DNA from: Alphaproteobacteria bacterium
GTDB taxonomy: Bacteria > Pseudomonadota > Alphaproteobacteria > Paracaedibacterales > CAITNM01
Length of the DNA stretch: 49,504 bases
Reading direction: 5' to 3'
Assembly (NCBI GenBank): GCA_947487955.1
Contig: CANKYV010000010.1
Span: 1 to 49,504 of the forward strand
Position numbers and translations under genes: made by a program. The stretch's first letter is position 1, and each line of letters begins with the position of its first letter. The notes beneath the pieces are model-generated. The model saw only the letters and a list, made by a program, of their open reading frames with translations. It had not been told where the DNA came from and searched no databases. Positions 8,042-18,730 of the stretch are shown one piece after another.

Positions 8042-11000
8042 TTATTTGAGACGCTTTAATAACTGAATTGAAGATAGCATCTGCGCAATAACGTGTAAAA
8101 TATGTTTAAAACGTATATCTTTTGCAAACGCAGCTAACTTAGGAAATAAAAATATAGTTCCAATAGTTCCAAAGCATAACCCTCCAATTAAAACACCCGC
8201 TAAGGATTGGCGAATTTCAGCACCTGGACCAGATGCTAGACTTAAAGGAATGCAGCCAAGTACCATAGCAGCTGTTGTCATCACAATTGGGCGGAATCGT
8301 TTGTTAACAGACTCCTCAAAAGCAAGTTTCCAATTTGTATTCTCTTTTTTTGTGCTGTTAGCAAATTCGATCAGCAAAATACCATGTTTACTGATAAGCC
8401 CAATAAGCGTAATCAGACCAATTTGTGAAAAAATATTTAGAGTTTGTCCGCTTATCCAAATCCATAAAAACCCTCCAAAGGTTGCAAAAGGGACAGTAAG
8501 CAAGATCAATAGCGGATCAAAAAAGCTTTCAAATTGAATGCACAAAATAGCATAAATAAACACGAGTGCTGTGAAGAATAATGCCATCATACGTTCACTG
8601 TTTTGAGTACTTATTGCATCTGCATCTAACCATCCAAAAGCTTCTTGTTCAGTAATAATTTCCCTTAAACCTTTCTCAATTTGTTCTTTTGCTTTTGTTA
8701 CATTCGTATCAGGTAAAGGTGTCATTTTGATAAGCATAAGCCTTTGTTGATTCAAATGCAGTATTGGTTCTAAGATTTGTTCTTGGCTGATTGTTGCAAG
8801 AGTGGATAAAGAAAACAAATCTCCATCTTCGTTAGCAACAAATATTCTATGTAGATTTTGGTCAATAGGTAACGTGTGCAAGTCAATATTGTATTTTTGG
8901 TTATCTTTAAAGAAGTGCAGGTGCTTTTTACCACTTAAATAAATTTCAATGCTCTTTAGAACATCGTCACGATTAAGTTTAAATTTTTGCTCTAAAAATG
9001 GGTGGATAACACATTTTTGTGCTGTTGTGTTTTGCGTTTTGTGCAAATGCACTTTTGTAAAAGCTTTTGTTCTTCTGATTTTTACCAAGGCTTGATCCGC
9101 TGATTCATATAAGCTTTTAAGTGTTGATGGGCTTACAATTCCTAATTGAATATCTGACGATTGACCATAATCGTCCATTCCAGGAATGCCAGTTGAAACG
9201 CTCCATGCATAGCAAGTGTAGGGAATGCTTGTCTCAACGTCTTGTTGAAGCTTTTTGTATAGTTGTTCACTATGAGTGCGATTTCCTGGGGGTGTTAGCA
9301 TACAGCAAACTGAAGTGCCCCAGTGTCCAATAAAGCTGATGCGTTCTTTAACTCCTTCTAGTTGATGCACTTGCTTATCCAATTCAAGGGCAATTTGTTC
9401 TTGTTGATCCATACTATTTCCAGGCATTGATGGTACCCAAAGACCTATGATGGCACGATCTTCTTTAGGGCCAATACCTTTAGGAAGGAATTGAACTATT
9501 AGCAATGACCCTATAACACAGATTGCAAAAATACTTAAAAAACTCCAATTAGGCCAAGAAGTAATTTTTGCTTGAAGTTTGATGTACGTTTCTTCAAGTA
9601 TTGTAACGATTTTTGAAACCTTATGATGCTGATAGTTTCTAATAGCAATCATGCTCATCCAAGGAGTAAGCGTAATTGCAGTGATTCCAGATATAATAAC
9701 AGCCGCAGAAAGACTAACTGCAAATTCGGCAAATAACTGGCCCAGTGCATCTTTTTGGAAAACAATTGGCAAATAAACGCTTGCAAGCGTTAACGTCATA
9801 GCAATAATTGCAAAAGCAATTTCTTTAGTTCCTAAAAGAGCCGCATCAAAAGCGGTTTTAGATGTTTTTTGATGACGACTAATATTTTCTAAGACAACAA
9901 TTGCATCATCAACAACAAGACCTGTTGCAAGAACAGCGCCCAAAAGTGTAAGGGTGTTTATTGAGTAACCAAATGCCATTAAGACAACTAGTGATCCCAT
10001 TAAGGATAGGGGAATAGTTACCAAAGGCACTAAGCTTAAGCGCACAGAGCCAAGAAATAAGCCAACGATTACCATAACGCAAATGGTTGCTTCAATAAGG
10101 CTATTACGAACTTGGTTAAGACTGCTGCGAATAAATTCCGCAAGATCAATAATGATTTTTAAGGAAATACCATCAGGGAGCGTAGATTTAAGTTTTTTTA
10201 TTTTTTTATGAAGTTCATTAGAAACTTCTAACGGATTTGCTGTGCTTGCATTTTTTATTTCCAAGCCAACCCCTGGTTTTCCATTTATATGAAACCTAAA
10301 GTCTCCATTATTTTTCATTAAAGTAATTTTGCTAAAATCTCCTAACGCTACGGCTGGCTTCTTTTGCAAAGGAATCATAATTTTTTTAAAATCTTCAGGA
10401 GCACTTAGCGGCTGATCGATGCGCAAAGGGTAAAGATCATAAAGTTTTCCAAGTGGCTGATTTTTTAAAACTTTTTCAAGTTCATCAAAAACTTTATTGG
10501 TACTAATGCCATATTGCCTCATCCTCTTCCCATCTAAAGCAATATCCATTTTATAAGGAGAGCCCAAAACGTTAACTTCAGCAACACCATCTATACCTCT
10601 AAAAGAATGACGCAAAGCACTATTGACGTAATGCGTAATCTCTTCTGGACTCTTAGTTTTTGACTCTACAAGTATTAAAAAAAATGGAACGCTATTATCT
10701 TTTGAGCCTCTTCTTATGATGGTAGGCTGTGGAATCTCTTTTTCTAAGCTTGCTTGTGCAATAGCTTCACGTAGCCCCATTTGTGCTGTATCAATATTTG
10801 TGCCGGTTTTGAATGTAACGGTAATCTCGCTGGTTCCTTGACGAGTCTCTGATTGAATTTTTTCAATTGCCGGCAGATTCATTATCTTGTCTTCAATCGC
10901 ATTGGTAACAACTTCTTCCATATAGGATGCGTTACCGTTGTGGTAGTTAGTTTGAATCATAAATTCGGGGATACGAATCTCAGGATATTCGCAAAGTGGT

Positions 11001-11089
11001 AAATGCTTAAGGCTGAGCCAACCCACCACAATCAACATGGCATTTATAACAATCGCAATAATAGGATGTTTTAGAAAAAAATTGATCAT
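8042..11089 (-). CDS. RND-family efflux transporter, inner-membrane permease
   Basis: The protein has 1015 residues, as expected for the AcrB/MexB/MdtB-like HAE-1 group. TM1 is near residues 8-28. The central TM cluster begins around 332, and ATGLVVDDAIVVLEN carries the proton-relay Asp pair D394-D395. The second half repeats the pattern (MALFFTALVFIYAIL; LIGLISKHGILLIEF). Proton-driven RND pumps form a tripartite complex with a periplasmic adaptor, encoded immediately upstream, and a TolC-type outer-membrane channel, which is not in this window. There is a gap of three bases to the adaptor gene. Drugs, lipids or the product of the downstream oxidoreductases are all possible substrates. Confidence 0.93.
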   Translation of the reverse strand: MINFFLKHPIIAIVINAMLIVVGWLSLKHLPLCEYPEIRIPEFMIQTNYHNGNASYMEEVVTNAIEDKIMNLPAIEKIQSETRQGTSEITVTFKTGTNIDTAQMGLREAIAQASLEKEIPQPTIIRRGSKDNSVPFFLILVESKTKSPEEITHYVNSALRHSFRGIDGVAEVNVLGSPYKMDIALDGKRMRQYGISTNKVFDELEKVLKNQPLGKLYDLYPLRIDQPLSAPEDFKKIMIPLQKKPAVALGDFSKITLMKNNGDFRFHINGKPGVGLEIKNASTANPLEVSNELHKKIKKLKSTLPDGISLKIIIDLAEFIRSSLNQVRNSLIEATICVMVIVGLFLGSVRLSLVPLVTIPLSLMGSLVVLMAFGYSINTLTLLGAVLATGLVVDDAIVVLENISRHQKTSKTAFDAALLGTKEIAFAIIAMTLTLASVYLPIVFQKDALGQLFAEFAVSLSAAVIISGITAITLTPWMSMIAIRNYQHHKVSKIVTILEETYIKLQAKITSWPNWSFLSIFAICVIGSLLIVQFLPKGIGPKEDRAIIGLWVPSMPGNSMDQQEQIALELDKQVHQLEGVKERISFIGHWGTSVCCMLTPPGNRTHSEQLYKKLQQDVETSIPYTCYAWSVSTGIPGMDDYGQSSDIQLGIVSPSTLKSLYESADQALVKIRRTKAFTKVHLHKTQNTTAQKCVIHPFLEQKFKLNRDDVLKSIEIYLSGKKHLHFFKDNQKYNIDLHTLPIDQNLHRIFVANEDGDLFSLSTLATISQEQILEPILHLNQQRLMLIKMTPLPDTNVTKAKEQIEKGLREIITEQEAFGWLDADAISTQNSERMMALFFTALVFIYAILCIQFESFFDPLLILLTVPFATFGGFLWIWISGQTLNIFSQIGLITLIGLISKHGILLIEFANSTKKENTNWKLAFEESVNKRFRPIVMTTAAMVLGCIPLSLASGPGAEIRQSLAGVLIGGLCFGTIGTIFLFPKLAAFAKDIRFKHILHVIAQMLSSIQLLKRLK

Positions 11090-11092
11090 TGG

Positions 11093-12067
11093 TTATAGCT
11101 CTGCATATGAAGGAATAATTTTTTCACCTTCATAAAAATGATGAGGGTCTAAACAAATTATTTCACCAGGTTCAATTCCTTTTGTAATGACAGCTTGCTT
11201 TGCATCTTTTATTCCCAGCGTAACATCTCGCTTTTCAAGAATGCCTTTTTGTAGCACTAAAACAGAGGTACTTTCATCCTCAAATTTTATTGCCCCAAGA
11301 GGTAGCACAATAATATCAGTCCATTCTTTTAAATGAATTTCAACATCTGTAACTTCACCTATTAATAGGGTTGAGTCCTGAATGGGGATATGCACAGTCA
11401 GCATGTGAGTCGCAGGATTAAGTATCCTTGGAACATTAGGTAATGTGTAGGTTTTATTATTAATAATGACAGTCCCATTTTCTTTCAAAGATTCCTTAAA
11501 ATCTGCGGGGATTTGCACTTCAACAACAATATCGGAAGGATTGAAAAAATATCCTACAATTTCACCAGTTTTTACATGTGTGCCTTCATGAATAAGCTGA
11601 GGTCCCATAATTCCATCGAACGCTGCTATAAATAAAGATTTTTTTTGATCTGTTTCTGCTTTTGCAAGGTCTTGCTGAGATATTATCCAAGCGTTTTCTC
11701 TTTCTTGAAGTTGTTGTTGAGACGTTGCACTACTTTTGGCTAAAGATACGCTTCTTTTATATTGTTGGTTCGTAATTGCCTCTGCATTAACAGCAAGTTC
11801 ATAAACTTTTTGTGTTTGAGGATTATCAATTTTTGCAATGATTGAAGATTTAGTAATTTTATTTCCTGGTTGAGTGGTCCAAATTAAAACCCCATCAGCC
11901 TGCACAACTAGAGGGGTGTTTTTTAAAGCTTGAACCGCACCATAAAAAATAGATTTTTCAGTGTATTTTTGAGGTTGAACGCAAATTGCTTGCGCTAACT
12001 TTCCTTTGTTTTTAGTGGAATTATCACATCCGCTTAGGCTTAAAAAAAGAAGTAATAAAAACCACAT
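11093..12067 (-). CDS. RND efflux periplasmic adaptor lipoprotein (membrane fusion protein)
   Basis: The protein has 324 residues. The start MWFLLLLFLSLSGCDNS has a lipobox (LSGC), so it is probably a lipoprotein anchored in the inner membrane. A lipoyl-like half (LVVQADGVLIWTTQPGNKITKSSIIAKI) is followed by a helical hairpin (about 90-140: QQYKRSVSLAKSSATSQQQL) and then the second lipoyl half and beta-barrel (GTHVKTGEIVGYFF). This is the HlyD/AcrA domain order. It bridges the RND pump encoded next to the outer-membrane channel. First gene of the operon. Confidence 0.9.
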   Translation of the reverse strand: MWFLLLLFLSLSGCDNSTKNKGKLAQAICVQPQKYTEKSIFYGAVQALKNTPLVVQADGVLIWTTQPGNKITKSSIIAKIDNPQTQKVYELAVNAEAITNQQYKRSVSLAKSSATSQQQLQERENAWIISQQDLAKAETDQKKSLFIAAFDGIMGPQLIHEGTHVKTGEIVGYFFNPSDIVVEVQIPADFKESLKENGTVIINNKTYTLPNVPRILNPATHMLTVHIPIQDSTLLIGEVTDVEIHLKEWTDIIVLPLGAIKFEDESTSVLVLQKGILEKRDVTLGIKDAKQAVITKGIEPGEIICLDPHHFYEGEKIIPSYAEL

Positions 12068-12197
12068 ATTAGAATCCCCACATACCCTAGGACTGTAGAA
12101 GATTTTTGGGCAAGGTTCAATAAGAAGGTGCCGTGATTAAGGATTTGCCTTTTCATTATCTATCTTGAATGGCTATTATCAAGATTTTTTAATAAGA

Positions 12198-12225
12198 TTG
12201 ACAATTGTTTAAATTACTGTACAAT
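12198..12225 (+). promoter_or_regulatory. Probable cspA promoter
   Basis: TTGACA (12198-12203), 16 bases, TACAAT (12220-12225). Transcription starting a few bases downstream would give a leader of roughly 205-210 bases, like the long 5' UTRs of cold-shock genes. Confidence 0.65.
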
Positions 12226-12384
12226 TAAGCCAAGGTTTATTATTACTCTTAAGATACTCAAGTCTGCCATAATCCCTCCGAACATTTTTTGCGTGTATTC
12301 CAAACAATCAATATTCTCCAGATATTCAGACCATGTTGAAAAAGAGTAGCTTCGCTGAAAGGTTAAGCGTATAAACTCTTAAAA

Positions 12385-12409
12385 GCTTGTTTTATTTAAT
12401 AAAACAAGC
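12385..12409 (+). promoter_or_regulatory. Perfect stem-loop in cspA 5' UTR
   Basis: GCTTGTTTTA (12385-12394) and TAAAACAAGC (12400-12409) form a ten-pair stem with a five-base loop, ending 33 bases before the cspA ATG. No T tract follows, so it is not a terminator. A temperature-sensitive or protein-binding leader element is plausible. Confidence 0.55.
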
Positions 12410-12441
12410 AATGGTAAACTAAAATATGTAAGGAGAAAATA

Positions 12442-12645
12442 ATGGCAAGCGGTACAGTTAAGTGGTTCAATGCAACTAAAGGTTTTGGATTCATTCAACC
12501 AGATGATGGTGGAAGCGATGTGTTTGTTCACATCAGCGCTCTAGAGCGCGCTGGTCTTGCAACATTGAACGAAGGTCAAAAAGTTAGCTATGAACTTGCT
12601 ACGAATAAAGGCAAAACATCAGCTGTAAATATAAAGCCACTATAA
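12442..12645 (+). CDS. cspA: Cold-shock protein, CspA family
   Basis: The protein has 67 residues, a single cold-shock domain. [21 protein letters not shown] contains RNP-1 (KGFGFI) and DVFVHISAL contains RNP-2 (VFVHI). Such proteins bind single-stranded RNA and DNA and act as RNA chaperones. AAGGAG precedes the ATG. The long leader with a perfect hairpin and the strong terminator make it a discrete transcription unit. The exact csp paralogue cannot be assigned. Confidence 0.95.
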   Translation: MASGTVKWFNATKGFGFIQPDDGGSDVFVHISALERAGLATLNEGQKVSYELATNKGKTSAVNIKPL

Positions 12646-12667
12646 GCATTTGCGAATTAAAGCTTTG

Positions 12668-12694
12668 CCGCCCTACAGTGTAGGGCGGTTTTTT
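12668..12694 (+). terminator. Intrinsic terminator after cspA
   Basis: CCGCCCTAC and GTAGGGCGG pair perfectly over nine bases with an AGT loop, followed by six T. Confidence 0.93.
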
Positions 12695-12758
12695 ATTATA
12701 TTGAACTTTCCTTTAATTCATGATAGAAATTAAAGTTCGAAAGGCAGGTGATTACTCC

Positions 12759-12962
12759 ATGGAAGTCCAAGTCCGCGATAATAATATCGAACAAGCGCTT
12801 AGGGCATTAAAAAAGAAGATGCAACGCGAAGGCGTGTATCGTGAAATGAAGATGCGTCGACATTTTGAAAAACCTTCAGAGCGTCGTGTACGCGAACAGT
12901 CTGAAGCAATGCGTCGTTATCGTAAATTAATGCGAAAGCGTATGGACCGCGATGGCTATTAA
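12759..12962 (+). CDS. rpsU: 30S ribosomal protein bS21
   Basis: The protein has 67 residues from the ATG at 12759, starting [20 protein letters not shown] and ending [10 protein letters not shown]. This is the normal bS21 length, with the Arg/Lys-rich helical body. An in-frame ATG at 12720 would add 13 residues not found in the family, while AGGTG at 12746-12750 is well placed for the start at 12759. bS21 sits on the small subunit near the 3' end of 16S rRNA and aids initiation. It lies between two intrinsic terminators. Confidence 0.93.
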   Translation: MEVQVRDNNIEQALRALKKKMQREGVYREMKMRRHFEKPSERRVREQSEAMRRYRKLMRKRMDRDGY

Positions 12963-12985
12963 GCACTTGCGTATCTAAAAAATTT

Positions 12986-13011
12986 AAGAGGAGTTTTTAC
13001 TCCTCTTTTTT
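12986..13011 (+). terminator. Intrinsic terminator after rpsU
   Basis: AAGAGGAG (12986-12993) pairs with CTCCTCTT (13000-13007) around a six-base loop and is followed by T residues. Confidence 0.88.
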
Positions 13012-13029
13012 ATTGTTGATTATATAGGA

Positions 13030-13067
13030 CCAGATTACCATGCTTTCTTTGAAAGCTCGAAATGACG
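13030..13067 (-). repeat. Dispersed palindromic element
   Basis: On the minus strand it begins CGTCATTTCGAGCTTTC, has a CAAA loop, then GAAAGC, and ends ATGGTAATCTGG. The ends match the elements at 41321-41357 and 41845-41881. The inner stem differs in sequence but is still self-complementary. Confidence 0.65.
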
Positions 13068-13082
13068 CCTATTTTTAGATTT

Positions 13083-13117
13083 CGTCATCGAGAACCCACC
13101 GTATGCGGCGATCTAGT
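13083..13117 (+). repeat. Degenerate dispersed palindromic element
   Basis: It begins CGTCATCGAGAA and ends GCGGCGATCTAGTT, resembling the ends of the elements near 41.3 and 41.8 kb, but the inner stem is weak. It lies between the rpsU and rpoD terminators. Confidence 0.35.
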
Positions 13118-13135
13118 TGATAAATTCATTATATG

Positions 13136-13162
13136 AAAAAAGGAGAAAACAACGCTTTCTCC
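13136..13162 (-). terminator. Intrinsic terminator after rpoD
   Basis: Read on the minus strand, GGAGAAA pairs with TTTCTCC (plus coordinates 13142-13148 and 13156-13162) and is followed by six T. It lies about 30 bases beyond the rpoD stop codon. Confidence 0.8.
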
Positions 13163-13191
13163 CTCTCTAGTGATTTTAATAAAATCTCTTC

Positions 13192-15048
13192 CTAGGTATC
13201 CAAGAAACTACGCAATTTACGTGAACGGCTAGGGTGCTTTAATTTACGCAAGGCCTTTGCTTCAATTTGGCGAATACGCTCACGAGTTACGGCAAATTGC
13301 TGACCAACTTCTTCTAATGTGTGGTCGCTATTCATTCCAATACCAAAGCGCATACGAAGCACGCGCTCTTCACGTGGTGTAAGAGAAGCCAGAATACGAG
13401 TCGTTGTTTCCTTCAAGTTTGCATGAATTGCTGAATCAATTGGCTGCATCGCATTCTTATCTTCAATGAAATCGCCTAAATGTGAATCTTCCTCGTCACC
13501 AATTGGTGTTTCTAGTGAAATCGGTTCTTTCGCAATTTTCATAACTTTTCGTACTTTATCAAGCGGCATCATTAATTTTATTGCAAGTTCTTCAGGTGTT
13601 GGTTCACGGCCAATTTCATGCATCATTTGACGAGATGTGCGTACCAATTTATTAATTGTCTCAATCATGTGTACTGGAATACGAATTGTCCTTGCCTGAT
13701 CAGCAATAGAACGCGTAATGGCTTGACGAATCCACCAAGTAGCATACGTTGAAAATTTGTACCCTCGGCGGTATTCAAACTTATCAACGGCTTTCATCAA
13801 CCCAATGTTGCCTTCTTGAATAAGGTCTAGGAATTGCAAGCCGCGATTGGTGTATTTTTTTGCAATAGAAATAACCAAACGTAAATTTGCTTCAATCATT
13901 TCTTTCTTTGCGCGTGTTGTTTCTCGTTCACCTTTTTGAATGCTGCTTACAATTTCTTTAAAGCGAGCATAAGAAAGCCCAACATTTGTTTCTATTGCAT
14001 CCATTAAAGAAATAAGTTCTTCTACTTTTGCTGTGTGTTTTTCACAAAATTCTTTCCAGCCTTTTTTTGTATTTTTAGCAATCTTGGCTATCCAGTCTTT
14101 ATTGAGTTTTACACCATTGTATTCTTTTAAATATTCTTCTCTCTTGATACCAGATGCTTCTGCAAGACCAATAAGATCACGTTCTGCAATATTAATGGGG
14201 CGAATAGTATTCGCATGTAGATTAAGTAAATCTTCAACACGAGCTGGGTTCATGCGGATGTCTTCAAAAGCAATAACAAGCTTCTCACGCATTTCCATTA
14301 TATCTTTTACTTTGTCTGATTTTGATAAAGCTTTAATATAAGCACCTTGGGCAATTAAAAAGTTCTTTAATTGTTCTAAAAGTCGTGTTCTTGTTGCATC
14401 ATCAATTTCAGGCACTTTAACTTCGGGCTCATCGCCTTCAACTTCTTCTTCAAAATCTTCAACTGTATCTTCATAAGCAGCATTGCTATCAAAGGTAATG
14501 ATGTCACGTACTAACATTTGCGTATTTGCAAGTTTATCCTGCCAACTGCTAATTGTACTATAGGTAATAGGGCTTTCGCATAGGCTGCCAATAAGAGTAA
14601 TCTTTCCGCTTTCTATGCGCTGGGCGATGGCAATTTCGCCTTCACGAGACAATAGCTCAACATTCCCCATTTCACGAAGGTACATACGCACTGGATCATC
14701 TGTTCTCCCAGAAATATCCTCTTCTTCTTCCTCCGCTTGTTCATCAAATTTGAAAGCAGAAAGATCATGCTGAAGTTCACCTGACAAAGGAGCTTCTTCT
14801 ATTTCATCAGAATCAACAACGCTTATTCCCATATCTGACAAAGTGGTCATTGCTTCGTCAATTTGCTCCGAACTAAGTTGAGCTTGTGGAAGCGCTTCAT
14901 TAAGCTCGTCATAGGTAATGTAACCACGTTCTTTTCCTCGGTGGATTAGCTTACGAAGAGAAGGATTTGTTTTGCCTAACTCAATGAGTGGAATTTCTCC
15001 TTCTTGATCAATCTCAGGTGAGATATCCTTTTTTAATGCTTTTGCCAT
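13192..15048 (-). CDS. rpoD: RNA polymerase sigma factor RpoD (sigma-70)
   Basis: The protein has 618 residues. An N-terminal region 1.1 ([24 protein letters not shown]) is followed by an acidic stretch and region 1.2 ([21 protein letters not shown]). Regions 2.1-2.4 read [27 protein letters not shown] and [15 protein letters not shown]. Region 4.2 is [21 protein letters not shown]. It is the primary sigma factor that directs RNA polymerase to housekeeping promoters. It follows dnaG by 22 bases in an ftsH-dnaG-rpoD run; the dnaG-rpoD pairing is common in proteobacteria. Confidence 0.97.
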   Translation of the reverse strand: MAKALKKDISPEIDQEGEIPLIELGKTNPSLRKLIHRGKERGYITYDELNEALPQAQLSSEQIDEAMTTLSDMGISVVDSDEIEEAPLSGELQHDLSAFKFDEQAEEEEEDISGRTDDPVRMYLREMGNVELLSREGEIAIAQRIESGKITLIGSLCESPITYSTISSWQDKLANTQMLVRDIITFDSNAAYEDTVEDFEEEVEGDEPEVKVPEIDDATRTRLLEQLKNFLIAQGAYIKALSKSDKVKDIMEMREKLVIAFEDIRMNPARVEDLLNLHANTIRPINIAERDLIGLAEASGIKREEYLKEYNGVKLNKDWIAKIAKNTKKGWKEFCEKHTAKVEELISLMDAIETNVGLSYARFKEIVSSIQKGERETTRAKKEMIEANLRLVISIAKKYTNRGLQFLDLIQEGNIGLMKAVDKFEYRRGYKFSTYATWWIRQAITRSIADQARTIRIPVHMIETINKLVRTSRQMMHEIGREPTPEELAIKLMMPLDKVRKVMKIAKEPISLETPIGDEEDSHLGDFIEDKNAMQPIDSAIHANLKETTTRILASLTPREERVLRMRFGIGMNSDHTLEEVGQQFAVTRERIRQIEAKALRKLKHPSRSRKLRSFLDT

Positions 15049-15070
15049 TGTATCTAACTTCTTTCTAATT

Positions 15071-16789
15071 TTATTTCTCTTTTATTGCTTTTAAACGTTG
15101 CCAGTTTGAGATGCTAAAATCACTCTTTAAGTGTTCGGCGCTCTGTTGTTGGTCATTGTGCAGAAGCTGCTGATTACACAGCTTATTGTATACTTCTAGC
15201 CATCCGTTTTTTGCTATCTCTCGATCATAGCCGATTTTTGCAAATGGTACACGACTATAGAAGCGCTCATCTGTGAAATTCTGCAAATCCACTAATTCTG
15301 CCGGTAACGTCTGTTTTATATTTTCATTATGGAAGTCTCCAGAAAAATATTCAATCAAGCTTAAGCGATATGTTTCTATCTCAGGGTCTTTAAAATTTAC
15401 TCCCATCAATAATTCACTTATATCTTCCCATAAATAGGGATGATTGATTAAAGTTACCAGTAAAATTTTTTCAGATGTAATATTGTTTTGCTGGGGTAGG
15501 GAGATTTGTTTTTTTCGGTAAACTGTTGATTCTCGTTTTTCAATGCCGTTTAGCAAAACGTCAAATTGCCTGAAATAAGCTTTGCGTAGCTCTAGATTTT
15601 CAATACGTTGAAGATGTGCTTTTAAAAGATCTTTTATTTGCAAGAACTCTTCTGGTGTTAAGCTATCTAGCGAAAACTTTTTTGTAACATCTTGCCAAAG
15701 TAGTGCATAAATAGGACGAACAGCATTCAGTAGTTTTTCAAAGGCAGCACGACCCAAAGTTTTTACATAGGAATCGGGATCTTCCCCTTTGGGTAAAAAT
15801 AAAAATTTTAGGCTTTGTGTTGCGCTTAAAAACGGAAGACTCTTTTCAATGGCGCTGAAGGCGGCTTTTTCACCCGCTAAGTCACCATCAAAAGCAATAA
15901 TTGGGCATGGTGTATGACGCCAAATTTGTTGCAAATGTTCAATTCCTAATGCAGTTCCAAGAGGCGCTACAGCAAAAGGTAACCCTTCCTGATGCAAACG
16001 AATGGCATCCATGTATCCTTCAACAATAATTGCCTTACTGCGCAAATGTTTTCTTGCTTGTTGTAAGCCGTATAATACGTAACGCTTTTGAAAAATTGGA
16101 GTTTCTGGAGAATTAAGGTATTTAGGCTCTCCTTTTTCAAGAATACGTCCACCAAACGCAATAACTTGATTCCTAATATTTGTTATAGGAAACATTAGTC
16201 TATTTCGAAATCGATCATAAAAATGCCCATCATCGGCTTTTACAGAAAGCCCAGCGATAGATATATCTTCTATCTTAAAATTCTTGCTCTTTAAATAAGC
16301 AATAAGCCCCTGATTTGGTGCAAAGCCTAGACGAAATTGTTCAATGCTACTTTGTGTAATTTGACGATTGCTCAGGTATGTGCGAGCATTTTCTCCAGTG
16401 GAACGTTGTAATTGCTCTTGATACCATAGGCAAGTAGCTTCAAGGACACTGTATATAACTTCATTTTGTGGAGCTGTTTTAGCGTTTTCTTTTTCGGGTA
16501 ATTTCATCCCTAGTTCATCTGCTAGTAGTTGAACACTTTCAATAAAATTTAAATTTTGTGTTTCCTGAACGAACTTGAAATGATCTCCACCTGCGCCACA
16601 CCCAAAGCAGTGATAAACTCCTTGAGCATCATCAATACCAAACGAGGGTGTTTTTTCATTATGAAAAGGGCATAAGGCTTTGACTGTCTTACCTTTTCTA
16701 AAAACTTTAGTAGTGCGTGCGATGAGGTCCGATAATTTTAAGCGATTTCGGATATCATCAAGAAAAGGAGTGAGTTCATGGTTAGCCAT
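15071..16789 (-). CDS. dnaG: DNA primase DnaG
   Basis: The protein has 572 residues. The zinc-binding domain uses C40, H43, C61 and C64 ([21 protein letters not shown]). The TOPRIM catalytic region contains [17 protein letters not shown] and the acidic [10 protein letters not shown]. The C-terminal third is helical, as expected for the DnaB-helicase-binding domain. It makes RNA primers at the replication fork. The start overlaps the ftsH 3' end by eight bases, indicating co-transcription with ftsH, and rpoD follows. Confidence 0.97.
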   Translation of the reverse strand: MANHELTPFLDDIRNRLKLSDLIARTTKVFRKGKTVKALCPFHNEKTPSFGIDDAQGVYHCFGCGAGGDHFKFVQETQNLNFIESVQLLADELGMKLPEKENAKTAPQNEVIYSVLEATCLWYQEQLQRSTGENARTYLSNRQITQSSIEQFRLGFAPNQGLIAYLKSKNFKIEDISIAGLSVKADDGHFYDRFRNRLMFPITNIRNQVIAFGGRILEKGEPKYLNSPETPIFQKRYVLYGLQQARKHLRSKAIIVEGYMDAIRLHQEGLPFAVAPLGTALGIEHLQQIWRHTPCPIIAFDGDLAGEKAAFSAIEKSLPFLSATQSLKFLFLPKGEDPDSYVKTLGRAAFEKLLNAVRPIYALLWQDVTKKFSLDSLTPEEFLQIKDLLKAHLQRIENLELRKAYFRQFDVLLNGIEKRESTVYRKKQISLPQQNNITSEKILLVTLINHPYLWEDISELLMGVNFKDPEIETYRLSLIEYFSGDFHNENIKQTLPAELVDLQNFTDERFYSRVPFAKIGYDREIAKNGWLEVYNKLCNQQLLHNDQQQSAEHLKSDFSISNWQRLKAIKEK

Positions 16790-18626
16790 TTACCGATGGT
16801 ACCGTGGAGCGAATGCGTGCCTTTTTAACACGTGCCTGCAAATCAATAACTCCTTCTTCGAGTAATGATTTGATCTCATCGCCCGTCAAAGTCTCATGTT
16901 CAAGCAAAGCTTCGGCTAATTGATGTAATTTCTTAATATGTTCTTTTAGAAGATCTTTAGTGCCTTTGTAGCACACATCAAGCAATTCTTTTACTTCGGC
17001 ATCAATTAATTCTTCCGTTTTTGACGAGTAAGGTTTGGTAAATTCACGATCGCTTGCTGCCGCAAAAGACTGAAAACCAAGTTTGTCACTTAAACCGCAC
17101 TGCATAATCATCGAACGCGAAATGGCCGTAGCAAATTTGATGTCAGATGAAGCTCCGGTTGTAACTTTATCGCTACCAAAAATAAGTTCTTCAGCGATAC
17201 GACCACCCATCAGCACCTTCAGTCTAGCCATTAACTCATGGCGTGATTCAGATATGCGATCTCCTTCAGGAAGAAGTCTAACTTCACCCAATGCACGTCC
17301 GCGTGGAATAATTGTTGCTTTATGAATTGGATCAGAGCCAGGAGTATAGTGGGCAACAATAGCATGGCCGCCTTCATGGTACGCGGTTAATTTACGTTCA
17401 TCATCGGTCATTGTTAATGAGCGACGTTCTGCTCCCATCAAAATTTTGTCTTTTGCATGCTCAAATTCATGCATACCAACAGCTAATTTGTTATGACGTG
17501 CTGCCATTAGCGCTGCTTCATTTACTAAATTAGCGAGATCAGCTCCTGAAAATCCAGGTGTGCCTCTGGCAATAATTTTAATATCTATATCGCTAGCCAG
17601 TGGCACTTTTTTGATATGTACCAAAAGAATTTGTTCTCTTCCTTTAAGATCAGGATTTGCAACGTCGACACGACGATCAAAACGCCCAGGTCTTAGTAGT
17701 GCTGGGTCTAATATATCCGGACGGTTGGTAGCTGCTACAATAATAACGCTTTGATTTTCTTCAAATCCATCCATTTCGACAAGAAGCTGATTCAATGTTT
17801 GTTCACGTTCGTCATTCCCCCCACCAAGACCAACACCACGGTGGCGCCCAACAGCATCAATTTCATCAATAAATACAATACAAGGTGAATTTTTTTTAGC
17901 TTGTTCAAACATGTCTCGAACACGGCTTGCGCCAACACCAACAAACATTTCTACGAAATCGGAACCAGATATGGAAAAGAAAGGAACGCCAGCTTCACCT
18001 GCAATAGCTTTTGCAAGCAAAGTTTTACCAGTACCGGGTGGACCAACAAGTAAAACACCCTTTGGAATTTTGCCTCCAAGTTTTTGAAATTTCTGCGGTT
18101 CTTTTAAATAATCAACAATCTCTTCTAGTTCAGCCTTTGCTTCATCAATACCAGCGACATCTGCAAAAGTAATTTTGCTTTGTTGCTCATTCATCAATTT
18201 TGCTTTAGACCTACCAAATCCCATTGCTTTGTTTCCACCTGCTTGCATTTGACGCAGTGAAAACACCATTAAACCAATAAACAATAAGAATGGAAACCAA
18301 GACAAAAGATGCTGAATCAACCAATGAGTTTCTTCAGGGGGTACTGCCTGAAAAGTTACATTTTTATCTGCAAGAATAGGCACTAGGGATGTTTTGTCAG
18401 GAGCATAAGTAGTATAAATACTACCGTCTTTTGCTTTAATTAATACGTTGTTGCCATTAATAGTAACGTCACTAATTTTATCGTTTTTGACCGCTCTCAA
18501 AAATTCAGAAAAAGGAATCTGTGCAGAATGATATGATGACTGATTGCCACTAAACATTTGCGCCAGAATAAAAATCGTCGCAAAAATTATCGCAAAAATA
18601 CCAAAATTTTTAAAATTATTCTGCAA
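16782..18626 (-). CDS. ftsH: ATP-dependent zinc metalloprotease FtsH
   Basis: The protein has 614 residues. It has two TM segments (about 8-25 and 104-124) flanking a periplasmic domain. The AAA module has Walker A GPPGTGKT at 195-202, Walker B VFIDEID at 251-257, and the second region of homology [18 protein letters not shown]. The zinc protease motif is HEGGH at 417-421. FtsH degrades misfolded membrane proteins and selected cytoplasmic regulators. It is the first gene in the ftsH-dnaG-rpoD run; the eight-base overlap with dnaG is unusual in that ftsH more often pairs with tilS. Confidence 0.97.
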   Translation of the reverse strand: MQNNFKNFGIFAIIFATIFILAQMFSGNQSSYHSAQIPFSEFLRAVKNDKISDVTINGNNVLIKAKDGSIYTTYAPDKTSLVPILADKNVTFQAVPPEETHWLIQHLLSWFPFLLFIGLMVFSLRQMQAGGNKAMGFGRSKAKLMNEQQSKITFADVAGIDEAKAELEEIVDYLKEPQKFQKLGGKIPKGVLLVGPPGTGKTLLAKAIAGEAGVPFFSISGSDFVEMFVGVGASRVRDMFEQAKKNSPCIVFIDEIDAVGRHRGVGLGGGNDEREQTLNQLLVEMDGFEENQSVIIVAATNRPDILDPALLRPGRFDRRVDVANPDLKGREQILLVHIKKVPLASDIDIKIIARGTPGFSGADLANLVNEAALMAARHNKLAVGMHEFEHAKDKILMGAERRSLTMTDDERKLTAYHEGGHAIVAHYTPGSDPIHKATIIPRGRALGEVRLLPEGDRISESRHELMARLKVLMGGRIAEELIFGSDKVTTGASSDIKFATAISRSMIMQCGLSDKLGFQSFAAASDREFTKPYSSKTEELIDAEVKELLDVCYKGTKDLLKEHIKKLHQLAEALLEHETLTGDEIKSLLEEGVIDLQARVKKARIRSTVPSVNG

Positions 18627-18730
18627 AGCTTCCTCGAATTGTTCTTAGGTCTTAATATGTGCTCAATCTAGCACAAATAACCCAGAAAGGCTATCTAAGT
18701 ATTAATCTAAACGGTATTGAATTCAGTTTC

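Larger units (their letters stand above)
12068..12441. other. 374-base intergenic region with long cspA leader
   Basis: This divergent spacer separates the efflux operon from cspA. It holds a consensus-like plus-strand promoter at 12198-12225 and a perfect hairpin at 12385-12409 near the cspA start, implying a leader of about 200 bases. I see no ORF of note and no clear promoter for the efflux operon. Confidence 0.65.

Noticed and set aside
12385-12409. Hairpin upstream of cspA as a terminator
   Set aside because: No T tract follows, and the only T run is within the stem. It sits inside the leader of the following gene.
12720-12758. Upstream ATG extending rpsU by 13 residues
   Set aside because: The family starts at the second Met, and the ribosome site AGGTG at 12746-12750 fits that start.
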